DNA from: Phallusia mammillata
Lineage: Eukaryota > Chordata > Ascidiacea > Phlebobranchia > Ascidiidae
Reading direction: 5' to 3'
Assembly (NCBI GenBank): GCA_003260075.1
Contig: QLIY01000009.1
Location: 328,257-392,256, forward strand
DNA length: 64,000 nucleotides
A program made the translations under genes and the position numbers. Positions 48,801 through 60,013 of the stretch are shown here, piece by piece. How positions within the stretch are numbered: position 1 is the stretch's first letter; each line of letters starts with the position of its first letter. Below the pieces are notes generated by a model. It searched no databases and was not told the origin of the DNA. It worked only from the letters and a program-made list of their open reading frames with translations.

Positions 48801-51800
48801 TTGAGAATGGGTGTTAGCTTCTGTCAAGATGTAGCTAAGCACTGAATTGGCATAAGATTTGTAGAAACAAATCACCAACAACAAATCATACCACCAGGTT
48901 TTCCTGTAAAGAGTTTCAATGAAATATAATCATCAATGAGCATTTATTGTTATGTTGCACTTTGCAGTTTTATTTAGAACACATTTCCCCTTCTAAATTT
49001 CTAGTTTGGTATGAATTTTTGGGCACAAATGCATGTTACCATACAATAGTTTCAGGTAATTATTTACAGACGAATCCGGTTAATCGCATCATCGATTTGC
49101 CACGGGTATTTGATGCGATTAACCGGATTATGCGATAATCCGGTTGCTATGTAAACAGTACACGCCGTTAACGAAAGTGCTCATTTTCACTTCCCCAGCT
49201 AAAACAAAGTTGCAGTGACGCTCAACTATGACAACGGGGCAGTATTTTCTCTCTTTTGTTGCTGAGAATCGAAAAAAGTACTCTCAAGTCAAAACTAGAT
49301 TTATAACTCTCAGCGCAATGCATGACGTCATGCTTCCTAACTGTCGTGGCTGTGGGGGGGGGGTCGTCTGTACTACAAAAACTACACTAACACCATAATT
49401 TACATCAGATGAAAGCTTGCTAAATACAGATAGGTGATACAATGAGCACTGATATTTTTTGCAACGCATATTAATGAGTAAATGCTGATAGTAAGTCCAA
49501 TTTGGTTGGGATGAGTAGGTTAAATTTTAAATTTTACCTAGAAGTGGAACATGAAATTAACAAGTTGTTGCAATATTCCTCATAATTTGCACTGATCTCA
49601 GTGAAGACATTGGATGTTTCATTTTTTTCTTTTAATGCCATGTGCTTTAAATCATCCATCAACAAAGACTGTAAACAAAAACACGATTTCAGTAAGGTAA
49701 ACACATTTAAAGAATAAAATCAAAGTTTTAACATGGACTTACAACAATTTTTGAAAACACACTGCAAACACCCTTGTCCATTCCCTGCAACTTGCCCGTT
49801 GGTTTTGAACAAGTTGTGGCTAACAAAAAGGAAATTAGCTTGGCTGATCCAGATGATGACTTGCACACAAGGTGAACAACCAAACTTGAAAGGCTGTTAA
49901 CACAGTGAAGCTGTAATTCTGGAAAGTGTATGTTATTTTGAGCCCAATATTAAAAGCTTACTTTGCTATTTCTTCAGGACTTCGATTTAACTTTTGAAAT
50001 TGCTTGTACAAGTTGTTAAGTCTGGTAGCATCAACTGTAGGTAAAAAGAAGCAATTATATATGCATTGTATTTACAGAACCAAACCACACCAGCTCATAC
50101 TTAAATCCACAAACATTTCTGTTGTGGCTGGAAGAAGAACTGGAGACACAGAAAACAAGTTCATCAAATAGAGTGTGACTTTTATGTGGCTGCTGCTCTT
50201 TCCTGAAGGTGGTGTCTAAAGATGAGGTGATAATAGTGGAATTGTTAACTGGTGCAACTATACACCTATGTACTTACTTTAAACATGTCAACAATTTTGT
50301 TGCACACTTTGCTTGGATGAAACAAGAACAAATGTTCCAATACTCTTGTGACAGATGTTAAAATTGTTTGTTCATTTTCATTCATAGTAATAGAAGCAGA
50401 TGGCTGCAGTGACATTGGTGCTACAATACAAATTGATTTTATTTTTATGTTAAGTTTTTCTACCTTTAACAGTTTACAAAATCAGAAAATAAATTTAAGC
50501 AATAACTTACTCCATCTGAGTTTACAAAACTTGCTAAAGCCTGTATACAGCACTCTTTCTACAATTGCATCAGGGAATGCGCTTCCAACATCAGCTACAA
50601 CCCAATCAAAATGTGGAGAGTGGCTTGCAGATGCCTTTAACAGGGAATCCACACAAGACTGAGGACTATTTTCAATTCTATACACAATCAGCAAATATTT
50701 ACTGACTTCCATATTATGATTGATTGTTGTACAAAGCAATAGAAGAAAATTTAACTTACAATATTTTTAGACATGTCCGATAAACATCTAGCAGCATTCT
50801 CATTGGAACAACATTTAGCCAAAAACTTAACAAGTGCCCAAGATTGCCTGGTGGTGGAACTGTTTGTCGTTGTTTGCTGCAGCTACTTACTTGACCTTAA
50901 ATTTAAATTTTTACCTTAATAATGTTTGTTTTTAATGCTTATTATAAAAAAGTTGCATTGTTAACACTTACCGAGTGCTTCAACTGACCAGTTACATAGA
51001 ATTGTAGCCCATGCTTTACCACTTTGTTCCAGCAGTTCAAACAATGTGTTCACAACTAGTTCAAGGCTGCTGGCAATTTCAGGGCTTATACCTGGAGCTG
51101 AATGCATTTTTATGCTTTTATAGTAAAAACAATATCTTACATGTAGCTGTAAATTTAACCCACCTGTTGACTGAAATTCTATGTGATCCAGATGGGACCT
51201 TACAGCATCTTCAAACAACATTGTAAAACGATGTAAAACTGCATTTCGAGCTGCTGGAACTCTGTGCAATAGGGCAACCGAATTTCTAACTCTTTCCTCA
51301 GTAAAGCTTCCAGATGCATAAGATGATGCCACAAACCAATGAACCATCTGTTGTGGTCCCAACTACATATGCAAATGTTTAATGTTATCAGGTGCCTGAC
51401 ACATTAACTACAACTAGAAAGGTGGCTTTCCAATATATTTTCAATCTACATATTTCATCTTGTATAATAAGTAACCACATACACCATTTGCTATGCATAT
51501 ATCTGACATATATTTGTAAGTCAATTTTAATTGGGTTCTCATTTTTATTGGGCATTCAACAACATAATTATTTCTGCAAGGAGAAACTAATGGGCCCCAA
51601 AACATAGGTGAACTTGAATTACCAAAACGTTTTTGGATCGATAAAGATATGTACATGCATTTAGGAACCAATGTTGTGGCAAAGTCATCACAATTCTTCA
51701 CTGTGTTTTACAATATGCAAATGTTGATCTGCAGTAACCTTTCTTTGAGCAGTAGCGGTTTCAACAGAACGTTTGAACTGCCCCAATAGTGGTTAACTGA

Positions 51801-52083
51801 TTTTTAAGCTATCCAATATCCATACACGTTTTGTCAAATGTTGTTTTCATTCCTTTTGTAAGTATTTTTTTTAAGAAAGTTAAAAGTTTTAGTTAGGTTT
51901 GCAAAGTCATTCTGTCAAAATACTAAATTTAGAGATTCTTAAATGGAACTCATGTGATTTAAAGGTGAAAACCCTGTAACGTAGGGCACCTAAAACGAAA
52001 CTTTTTTTACATACCTTGCTGGTGGTGTGGCTCTGTTTTGTTTTCATTGTTCCATCAACGATTGGATTTGAGGGAACTGGCAT
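41904..52083 (-). CDS. INTS5: Integrator complex subunit 5 (INTS5), about 19 exons
   Basis: Scaffold subunit of the Integrator complex, which cleaves snRNA and paused nascent transcripts in the nucleus. Exons from right to left: 52015-52083, 51164-51362, 50972-51097, 50760-50889, 50511-50677, 50278-50420, 50101-50215, 49962-50034, 49743-49918, 49538-49668, 48752-48903, 48259-48400, 47386-47591, 46555-46673, 45809-46036, 43555-43850, 42884-43106, 42533-42637 and 41904-42062, about 985 residues (human 1019). It is recognised by HSPHFDWVVADVGSAFPDAI, LLEASVTQ, FHQISPFEVSVLLTTVWNF and the end LTVVHHVLHANITTLG. All junctions close except one: between 49962 and 49918 the phase is off by one base, from a sequence error or a misjudged splice site. 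Introns hold a hAT element, a Tigger-like repeat and several allelic overlaps. Confidence 0.9.
42391..42798. other. Allelic contig overlap in INTS5 intron (G run 42689-42698)
   Basis: The segment GGACTAACAGGGCAGTAACT onward occurs at about 42393 and again at 42739, with a 10-base G run between. Read as allelic contig ends. It is followed directly by a long G run. Confidence 0.8.
42799..42880. other. 82-base G run, probable assembly gap
   Basis: It abuts the donor GTA of the INTS5 exon ending at 42884; only the intron seems affected. Confidence 0.85.
44509..45725. mobile_element. hAT-type element in INTS5 intron, rich in ACTCGA repeats
   Basis: The ends CAGTGATGGGGAGACTCGAG and GGACTCGTTACCCAACCCTG are imperfect inverted repeats. 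A perfect 8-bp target duplication, GTTGTTAG, lies at 44501-44508 and 45726-45733. The subterminal regions are arrays of GACTTGACTCGA-like units. The middle is artificially doubled (44812-45149 and 45234-45573), so the true element is shorter, roughly 0.8 kb. Confidence 0.9.
44812..45573. other. Near-identical duplication with an n and a foreign 83-bp piece
   Basis: About 338 bp is repeated with a few substitutions. Between the copies are one n (45150) and 83 bp (45151-45233) rich in GGCCCGCC, absent from both copies. Read as a merged pair of alleles plus a misplaced fragment. Confidence 0.75.
46097..46210. other. Allelic contig overlap around a G run (46145-46154)
   Basis: GGTCATGGTATACATGAGCA and the following 28 bases occur on both sides of the run. 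It lies in an INTS5 intron. Confidence 0.85.
46768..47240. mobile_element. Tigger/pogo-like MITE remnant in INTS5 intron
   Basis: The right end reads GGATTAACCGAATCCGG then AAGGTTTACTG before TA, which resembles the ends of pogo/Tigger elements (TA target). A related segment, TTGTCCGGATAAGGTGAAGA, lies at the left in the same orientation. No transposase is present. The left boundary is uncertain. Confidence 0.5.
47219..47410. other. Allelic contig overlap at an INTS5 splice site (G run 47312-47321)
   Basis: The segment CGGTTTAAGCAAGGTTTACT through TTTACCTGTGTGTAGAAGAT is repeated. The left copy carries a partial second version of the exon ending at 47386. Confidence 0.85.
48470..48700. other. 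Allelic contig overlap with an insertion in one allele (G run 48598-48608)
   Basis: TCACACTCTTTCTTTCTACT onward occurs at 48470 and 48610. The left copy continues into a hAT-like end at 48551; the right copy runs straight on through the empty site ACTTAACA. Confidence 0.8.
48551..48597. mobile_element. Truncated end of a hAT-type insertion
   Basis: It begins CAGTGTGGTCCAACTTTATT and then GCGGGCC, like the hAT ends elsewhere in the window. It is preceded by ACTTAACA (48543-48550) and cut off by a G run. The right allelic copy lacks it at 48681-48688. Confidence 0.65.
49067..49140. repeat. Perfect inverted repeat, part of a Tigger-like element
   Basis: ATCCGGTTAATCGCATC and its exact complement GATGCGATTAACCGGAT are separated by about 21 bases, so they could form a hairpin. 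Similar AACCGGATT motifs occur in the repeat near 47200, which suggests a DNA-transposon fragment. It lies in an INTS5 intron. Confidence 0.6.
49354..49363. other. 10-base G run, probable gap
   Basis: Same length as the other short gap runs; I did not find an obvious repeated flank here. Confidence 0.5.
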
Positions 52084-52084
52084 A

Positions 52085-52295
52085 TCCCAGAGAAAAATAG
52101 TAGATCAAATTAATGCACTGTTGCAATACAGATTCGTATGTTTTAAAACACGTTAGCAAGAGTATGCAACCAAATCACAAGTTTGGGGGGGGGGGTCCCA
52201 GAGAAAAACAGTAGATCAAATTAATGCACTGTTGCAATACAGATTCCTATGTTTTAAAACACGTTAGCAAGAGTATGCAACCAAATCACAAGTTT
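52085..52295. other. Allelic contig overlap in the INTS5 5' region (G run 52185-52195)
   Basis: About 100 bp starting TCCCAGAGAAAAA is repeated with two substitutions. It adjoins the INTS5 start codon, so promoter spacing here is not reliable. Confidence 0.85.
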
Positions 52296-52795
52296 TCTTT
52301 CTTCGCAATTTACCACATTGTAATTCTGATTTGCATCCGCATCCACATTTGTAAACCATCGATTTATAGGGAAAGTCCCAAAACTGATAAAAAAAATTGG
52401 GGGACATTTGACACTTCTTTGATAAGTGTGTAAGTGTAGTAAAGGGGGAGTAGGTTAATGTACATACAATTTAATAAAATCTACAAAGGCTGTAATTTAG
52501 TGGTCGTTAATCAAGACATGAACACAAACGAAGTTTAGGAGTATTTTAAAATATTCAAGAAAGCTCAACAAAAGGATTTTCTGAGAATACATAAGGATAT
52601 TTAGTACGTAATGCACATTTAAGAAAGAAAGCTGGCAATGTTTATGTGATCCATTGCATTGCAAACGAAAACAAGACAACATTATCGCATTAAAGGGGTT
52701 TTACCTGAGTGCTTACATGCATTTTCGTTGGGAATATCGCCACCTGGCGGTTGTGACTGTATAACTATAAAACTTGCAATACATGTTAATTCAAA

Positions 52796-54314
52796 ATGGA
52801 AGATATCATTAGAAAAGAACTAACTGAGGTCGAAAAAAGTCTTATGAGCAAAGTGGATGGTATACAAATCATTGCATGTCACCGCAACTTGATTTCTGTA
52901 AAAGTACTGTAAGTTTAATAAATTTAAACTTTGGTTAAGATTGTATTGTGCTTAAAATTAGTTTACTGTGTGCAATTTTTTTAAATCAAAGATAGCAGAA
53001 AGATTATGCATTACGTTTTGTAATGTTGTAGATTTTTGTTTGCTTGCAGAAAAACAAAACACAGGGAATTAACCGCCTCAATTCAATTCCCAAAAGATTA
53101 TCCAAAGTCAATTTTGCTGATTGAAATTAAAAGCAAAGTTTTTCCACCAAGCCTTGTTAACCACATTAGTCAAATATGCGACCAGGAGTTGAAAAAATAT
53201 GTCGGACAAAAGCAGGTTCGAATATTTTGTATTTTTCTCGAAAAACACAGTTTAATTATATATTTGTTTACTGTATCTTTTTAGGTCGTGCTACTGATCA
53301 AGTTTTTACGAAAGTTCCTTGATGAAAATCCATTATTGCCATGCAGAGATGAGCTAACAGCTGTTAAGAAAAATATACTCCAGGTAATACAGATGTTACA
53401 TCCAATGACCTGAATGTTACAACTCTTTATGTTTTGCTCCAGGAAGGTGTTGATAGCATAAAAATGAAGCAGAAACAGGGACAAGTTTCTGTCCATGTAA
53501 AGCAAGAACAGTATTTTCTAAAGGTGTTTATTTTTTATTTTTGTGTAGTCTTAAAGAAACCTGCTGTTTTGCTTTTTTAGTGCACAATGGTTGTTCCAGA
53601 AAACTATCCTATAGATCGCGTTGATTTAAAACTGGATAAACATAACTTTCCATCAGTAATGGCCTATTACTTCATATCCCAAGCAAAGGAGTTTGCACGA
53701 CAGGCAGTTGAAGCTCCATTAAAGCGAGACCCAAAGTATGTTGTATGCATGTTTGTTTTTTAAAATTTACTGTGGCAAAATATATTTCCTTTTGTTTACC
53801 AAATACAAGAAAACCAGAATTCAAACCAAGTCCACATGTTCAAAAAGTGTTGGAGTTTTTAACGAAACATTGCGCAAAACGATACCCAATTGAAATGTGT
53901 CCCATTTGTGGAAAAAGAACATTACCAGAGAATCCAGAAGTATGTTCATTTATTAAATCATTATACCTACATACAATTTGCTCTAATAAAAAAAATTTGC
54001 AGGAAATTGTGACGGATATGACACACATTAGTTATGCAGAAAGACTGTACTGTGGTCACCTATATCATCATGGTTGTTTGGACAAGTTTATGAAAACACC
54101 TCCTTTTCATGGTTAGGTTTGAAATATTAATATCACTGTATAAGTTCCTTAACAGCTAAAAATGTTTACTGCAGAAGGGAAAAAGTGTCCAAAATGTTCA
54201 GTGCGCATTTTTCATGATAAGTGGAATATCTCTCCAAAGCTTGCTGAAGAGCGCTGGGCTCACCATGAAGCCAGACAGCGGGAACTTGATGAAGTCGTGG
54301 ACTTTCTCTCATGA
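52796..54314 (+). CDS. RWD-RING protein, candidate E3 ubiquitin ligase, 8 exons
   Basis: Exons: 52796-52908, 53050-53215, 53285-53383, 53443-53523, 53581-53735, 53810-53939, 54003-54111 and 54175-54314, giving 330 residues with all phases closed. The N-terminal half resembles an RWD domain (FPKDYPKSILLIEIKS, and again VPENYPIDRVDLKLD). The C-terminal part is a RING: CPICGKRTLPENPE, then YCGHLYHHGCLDKF, then KCPKCSVRIF. RING proteins recruit an E2 and transfer ubiquitin; this activity is inferred. The layout recalls RNF25-like proteins, but I cannot fix the orthologue. It diverges from INTS5 with 712 bp between starts and converges with ACTR6. Confidence 0.87.
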
Positions 54315-54581
54315 AAACTCTCATTAGCCTTGAAGGCAAATCCTATTGCATTACCTGAGCACAACATTATTAGTATAATTAAGAGCAGTGACAATGTGAA
54401 CAACTGTTCGTTATTTTTAAGCTAGCTGCAGTTATCATAGTATTAATACCCTGACATTGCCACAATTTGCAAATGAAGGAAAATAGTGTTTGTACGACGT
54501 GATCACTATTACAAACCATACTTACATAAATATACACATATATATATGTATGGTTTTTACCTGAACTGTACAAGGTATCTG

Positions 54582-57449
54582 TCAGATATCAGGAAAGTAT
54601 TTGGCACAGGTGACTTGTCCACCCTCTTGGTAGTCCCTTTGAGATAGCCAATGTTTTTTAATTCCATCTGAATTTGACCAAGTCATTCCGCCTTGACATG
54701 CATATGTAGTTGGGCTGACAAAAAGTTTTAGATTATTAACCAAAACAATGCATAAACTGTGGCTTAGCACATATTGCCCTTGCATATACACTATAACCTA
54801 TTTTAAAACATAAATATATTTCCCATGCTTATTTTGTATTGGGTCCCATATTAGCCATCGTCTTTTATAACTTTAGTCGTTTCTGCAGGCAAAAACTCAT
54901 GGGTCCCCACACATGCAAAGTTGAAAATAATGCAATTCAAGAGATAACCATGAGAAAGTCGGGTGNCACAAAATCGGGAAAAAGTTCCGCCAGGTTACGT
55001 ATATTTTTTCTCTATCAGTTGAAGATTACATTTTTCTGCATGCATGTGTACACGCCGAAACCACGGCCATGGCAGATAAATTAGCCAGTGATACACAACT
55101 AAGTATTAAAACAATATTTTTAAGTACTCTGTATCGAAGGTATATACATGTGGTACTTGTACTCGGTATCGGTACTCGGGGGGGGGGGTTGACGAATACC
55201 CAGAACCCGGTATCGATGGTGTCGAACGATTTCAGTGGTATCGATACTCAGTATCGAAATATTTTGTCTCAGTTTTCGATACCAACATGCGAGTACCAAA
55301 GGCCGGTTTACACCATAAGAATACGGGCAACTTTTTGCCAATATTTGCTTCGGACAGCACAAAATCGGGAAAAAGTTCCGCCAGGTTACGTATATTTTTC
55401 GCTATCAGTTGGAAATTACATTTTTCTGCATGCGCGTGTACACGCCGAAACCACGGCCATGGCAGATAAATTAGCCAGTGATACACAACTAAGTATCAAA
55501 ACAATATTTTTAAGTACTCTGAATCGAAGGTATATACATGTGGTACTTGTACTCAGTATCGGTACTCGCTTCAATACCTGGTATCGTCCCATCACTAGCA
55601 TAAATACTGTGGTCAGGCTTTGACCAAAAAAATTTCTGCACATCTACTTTTGTGAGATAGTACAAAACAAATGTACTAAAAACTAAAGTTTCGTTACCCA
55701 ATAAACACACAAATTTACCACACTGATTGTGAAGAAAAGTGGGTGGCAACCTAATTGGTTAACTGCCAGTTAATAGCTGAAAACTACATTAACTTACTCT
55801 GGTGGAAGAGTTATAAATATTTCCTGCTCATCAGGGGCCAATTCACGGACATCATGCTCCAACCTCTCTTTAAAATTGGGAAACAAACAATTTCCACCAA
55901 TCAGAAGTATGTTTCTTAGTAGATGTGGTCTATATTCTAAAAAAAGATTTCTTTCAACAAAAGAGTAAAATTTGCATTTGACATTTCTGGCAATTAACTA
56001 CAAACTTTCTGGGCACTTGGAGATGGAATGAAGGATTCCCTCGGCCAAACCCATTTGTGAAATTCCGACATCTGATGGATGAAATAGGATTTCAGGCACA
56101 GTAAATCTTTCAACTGTTAATCGTATGGTCTGTTCTTGGGTTTTTGACTTGGGATTAGGTTTTTTTGATTCTTCAACAGGCTATAGAAAAATATACTTTG
56201 TCATCTAATATACTTTTGAGGCTATGGTTTTTACTTTCTTTTTCAGTGTGTTTGGTCTTGACCTCTTAATTTAAAATTTACTACAAATTCGGTACCACTT
56301 TCAACACAGTACCTTAATATAACCTCTCTTGATCTGTGTGTAGTCAGGCAGAACATAGTCTCGCAACACAGTGTTCTCTTTTCCTTTCTTTTTACAAGTT
56401 GCCATTTCCTCATTAAAACTCATACTGATGTAACAAGCATCTTCCTTTACCTGCACAAAACAGTAAAGTTATGTATATTGCTGAATACAACAATAATGTA
56501 TGTAAACGTTTGATAGTTAAAACTAAATAAATATCCATAAACAGTAACCTGATTCATGACATAGGTTTCATCCATGACCTGAAGCTGTCTGTAGGAAATC
56601 ACCTCTTTCAGATGATTTGTTATTAGCTTTCCACCTACATCAATTCTACAACATAAGAAAACAAAGTTACTTGTTTATGCTTTTAACTGTTTTGCAGAAA
56701 TATACCTGCAAACTGCTTCCACGATCTTACGATTTTTATAGTATGGCACAATGTGTGTAAAAGAGTATCCAGAGTCAACAACAAGGCAACAGTTCTCTTC
56801 TGGATTGTCATGTGAATACTACATACAAAATAATATATTACTAAGTATTTTTTCAGAGCATAAATGTACCATACCTGATAGCTGGCCAAAGTAGATGCAT
56901 TAATCCTTATAATATTGTTAAATTCATACTCCTCAAAGAATATCTCATTCATTGATTCTTGTATTGAAGCAAAATTAAAATGAGGTTCAGTAACAATAAC
57001 ACTTGTTTCATTGAACTTCAGCTTTGCAAGAAAAAATAATAATTGAAGCTTGACAAGAACATATGTAGTGTTTTTAGTACACCCATGGGCAAACGCGTTA
57101 ACTTACATTTAAAACATCTTTTCCGAAAATGAAATCCCAAATCTGACGTTGAACGTCCCAATTAAGAAGGTAGCCCTTTTGAAATGGCAACACATAAAAT
57201 AGACTCGAAAAATCTTTACAAGAATCAATACGACTAGACACAAAGCTTTTCCTGCGTTCCGTTTTGGAACGAAATATGCTGTTCGGCACGGTTCTGAAAA
57301 TATTTGAAAATGAGAGTGTATATTCAAGTTATTCAACCAACAACAAAAATAAATAAAAAACAATCCTAAACGTACCTTACCACCGTTTCACCGGACCGAC
57401 AAATTTTAAGGGTACAAGCTCCATTATCCAACACAACCACGTTTTTCAT
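54582..57449 (-). CDS. ACTR6: Actin-related protein 6 (ACTR6), 9 exons
   Basis: ARP6 is a subunit of the SRCAP/SWR1 complex, which deposits histone H2A.Z in nuclear chromatin. Exons from right to left: 57376-57449, 57107-57293, 56875-57021, 56706-56818, 56549-56645, 56313-56450, 56006-56180, 55798-55936 and 54582-54714. They close to 400 residues, close to the human 396. It begins [16 protein letters not shown]. Diagnostic stretches are [71 protein letters not shown] and [14 protein letters not shown]. The last exon lies about 1.1 kb from exon 8 because the last intron holds repeats and an allelic duplication. Its start is 272 bp from the divergent EF-hand gene. Confidence 0.95.
54757..54963. 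repeat. Dispersed repeat, copy 1
   Basis: About 200 bp starting GTGGCTTAGCACAT and including TTAGTCGTTTCTGCAGGCAA matches 63405-63600 closely in the same orientation. A weaker relative may lie near 51560. No terminal repeats were defined. It sits in the last ACTR6 intron. Confidence 0.7.
54965..55600. mobile_element. Doubled fragment of a hAT-like element with GGTATCG repeats
   Basis: A segment starting CACAAAATCGGGAAAAAGTT occurs at 54966 and 55361. An n (54966) and a G run (55178-55188) lie within. Subterminal GGTACTCGGTATCG-like units are followed by GGTATCGTCCCATCACTAG, a hAT-like right end. The left end is lost, so boundaries are unsure. Confidence 0.55.
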
Positions 57450-57721
57450 TGTAACTAATACTCTAATGTACAAACAGGTTTACTATCGTTGGACCGTTTT
57501 ACATGAGGCAGCGGTAACTCAGCAAAAAGATAAACACCGCGCCAAATGTAACCGCTACATTTAACCGCTGTTGTTTAGTGGTGTAAAACGTCACATCCAC
57601 AACTGTGATGTCACAAAACAAGTTAATGGTTAGAAGTGGTGACATGTTGTTGTTAGATTAACTCGTAAGAAGTATTCAGTAACATATCGTGTAAACAAAA
57701 AATGTATTTTGATGCATAAAA
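57450..57721. promoter_or_regulatory. Divergent promoter region, ACTR6 and EF-hand gene
   Basis: Only 272 bp separate the two start codons. No TATA box is seen. Likely a shared bidirectional promoter, inferred from spacing. Confidence 0.45.
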
Positions 57722-59745
57722 ATGCCACAGACACAAACCGGTTCGTTCGATGGTGGCATCGCGGCTGAAGTCACCCAGCAAAAGTCCATCTGCAAAAAAC
57801 ACTCCGTGGATGTTTCAACGACACGGTAAGTGAATTACAATCAATTAAAAAAATTTATACCGTTTTTAACAATCTTGTATGGTTACAGAACCGCAACTGT
57901 TTTAAAGAAAGTTAAGCTGCCTGCCATTGGCAACAACGAAAATAATGGAAATGGAAAACCTGTTATGAAACTAGACCCAACACGTTTAACACCATCAAGT
58001 AAACATCTTACTAAACGACAACAAAAAGCATTTTTCCAGGCGTTTCAGGTAAATAACCTGCAATCGATAGTGATTTGAGAAGTCGATCACCTTCTTTTTT
58101 TGTTTTGTTGGTAAACCACGTTTATGTATTCAATTAGTTTTTCGATCACAAACGGAACGGCAGAATTAGTTGTGAGGAATTTATCGAGACGTTGCGCCGA
58201 GTGGGAGTAACTGTCAACGAAAAGGTTGTCTACGACCTGATTGTTGCCCAGGTAGGGAATATCATATAGGACCCAACTACTACCATCAAACTATTATCGC
58301 ATTTTCGGCACAATATCATAAAATTACAGTATTGTACTGCTCTATAAATAGCCTACATCGGTTCACAATCGTAACAGTGGTCATATCTTTTAGCTTAAAC
58401 GTAGCACGGTCTATAATATTTAAAACGTGTAGGACGAAAATGAAAATGGAGAAATGGACTTTGAGGAATATCTTAACTTTATGACCAACGAAGACATATT
58501 TATGTCCATGGTTGGAGCTGGTATGAACCAACAGCAACCATCTAAACCGGATGATAAAGACTTTTTAATGTACCAGGTTTGTGGTTCGAGTGCATGTATT
58601 AACAACATGCGGGTACAGTGGCCGCTGCATTTCGATTTTTAAGGTTCTGTCCAAGTTTATCAAAAAAAGCGTTTTGGAGGAGACGCAGCGAATGGAGATC
58701 GTCGGTTATTACACAAGAAAGCTAAAAAAAGTAGCTAAGAAACATATTTTGATGCATGCGGCACACGTTGTACACCACTACGCAGACGGTAGGCTTCTTA
58801 GTTAAAAAGAGCTAAATTTGTGGCTTCGGCAAGAGAAATTGGCTTATATACGCGCCAAAAACATTAATGTGCAACAATTAAGTATGGCAAATGTTTAAAA
58901 GTAGGCAATAATCTGAAAAAACAAGAAAAATTCGTTTAACATCATTAGTATAAAAAACGGGTCTGAAAAGAAAATTATCCGATTTTCAAGGGGCGCGCTC
59001 TCTTGGTTTGACCGAGAAGGAGATCTTTAATCAAATCGAAAGCATTAAGCTGCAAAACGAAGGAGATGAAATGAAAAGAAACAGTCCTTATGCTCGACCC
59101 ATTCAACTGATTTTAACGGCCACAAGTAAGTTTTTTTTTAAAACGACATTAAGCGCAATAAGCGAGCAATCTTTTCATTGCATTTCAGAAACGAACAAGT
59201 CTGGTAGAAACATCATAAAACAGCCGGGATGGAACACCAGGCAAATATCAGCCTACCGAGTTCGTCTACCCCGTATTGATGTCACCGAATCGAAAACGTT
59301 TGAGAATGTTCACGAAATTCGAAAAAAGGTCGATGCCGTTAAAGAAGACTATTACTGGTATTTTTTGATGATGAAACCTCATTCTTCAGCCCATTAGTGC
59401 GTGTTATCGCAATGCCTTATTTTAATGCGTAGGAATTTATCTAAGGCTCAGAAGAAGAATTTTGACGAGCTTTGGAAGGACCTTCATATAACAAACATTT
59501 CGACTTCGCGGTTGAAATCGATGATGAAAGAGGTGTTTGGCACTTACACTGCCAGCAGACTTACCGGTGAGTATAAACATGCATTCAAGTTTTACGTTTT
59601 TACATCTGTCCGTTTTGACTCAGGTTGCCGCGGAAGACATGCACCAAAACAACCTCAAGGCGGCATCAGACCCAAACTTGTAGCTGGTCAGCACTATAAC
59701 AGCCCCAATGTCAATGCGAAACCCCGCATTCTCGCAGGAGTTTAA
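57722..59745 (+). CDS. EF-hand calcium-binding protein, 9 exons
   Basis: Exons: 57722-57825, 57889-58048, 58138-58251, 58433-58576, 58644-58788, 58991-59125, 59189-59357, 59433-59566 and 59624-59745, giving 408 residues with all phases closed. Two EF-hand loops are visible near residues 90-101 (DHKRNGRISCEE) and 128-139 (DENENGEMDFEE); the second has the full set of acidic ligands, while the first has Lys at position 3. The remainder is Lys-rich with no other known domain. It may belong to the EFCAB/SPATA21 group, but I am not sure. AATAAA lies at about 59794. Confidence 0.82.
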
Positions 59746-60013
59746 ATAAACCGAGATGAGTTCCCTCATTTATACGCCGAAAGCTTGATATGAAATAAAT
59801 TATTGTCATGTTGATTTAGGGAAACTCCCTATATCGACAAATGCATTCGTGTTTACTTTTTGCTACAAAGCTGTTTGTTGTTCAGGAAACGTACGGTTTT
59901 ACGTCGTTTTTTTGCCCCAACAATATTTTTGGTAGTTTCTTAGCAATAACACTTGTTACCAATAAAAACCCTGCTTTTGTTTAATAGTCTAAAACAAAAA
60001 TTTTAATAATGCA

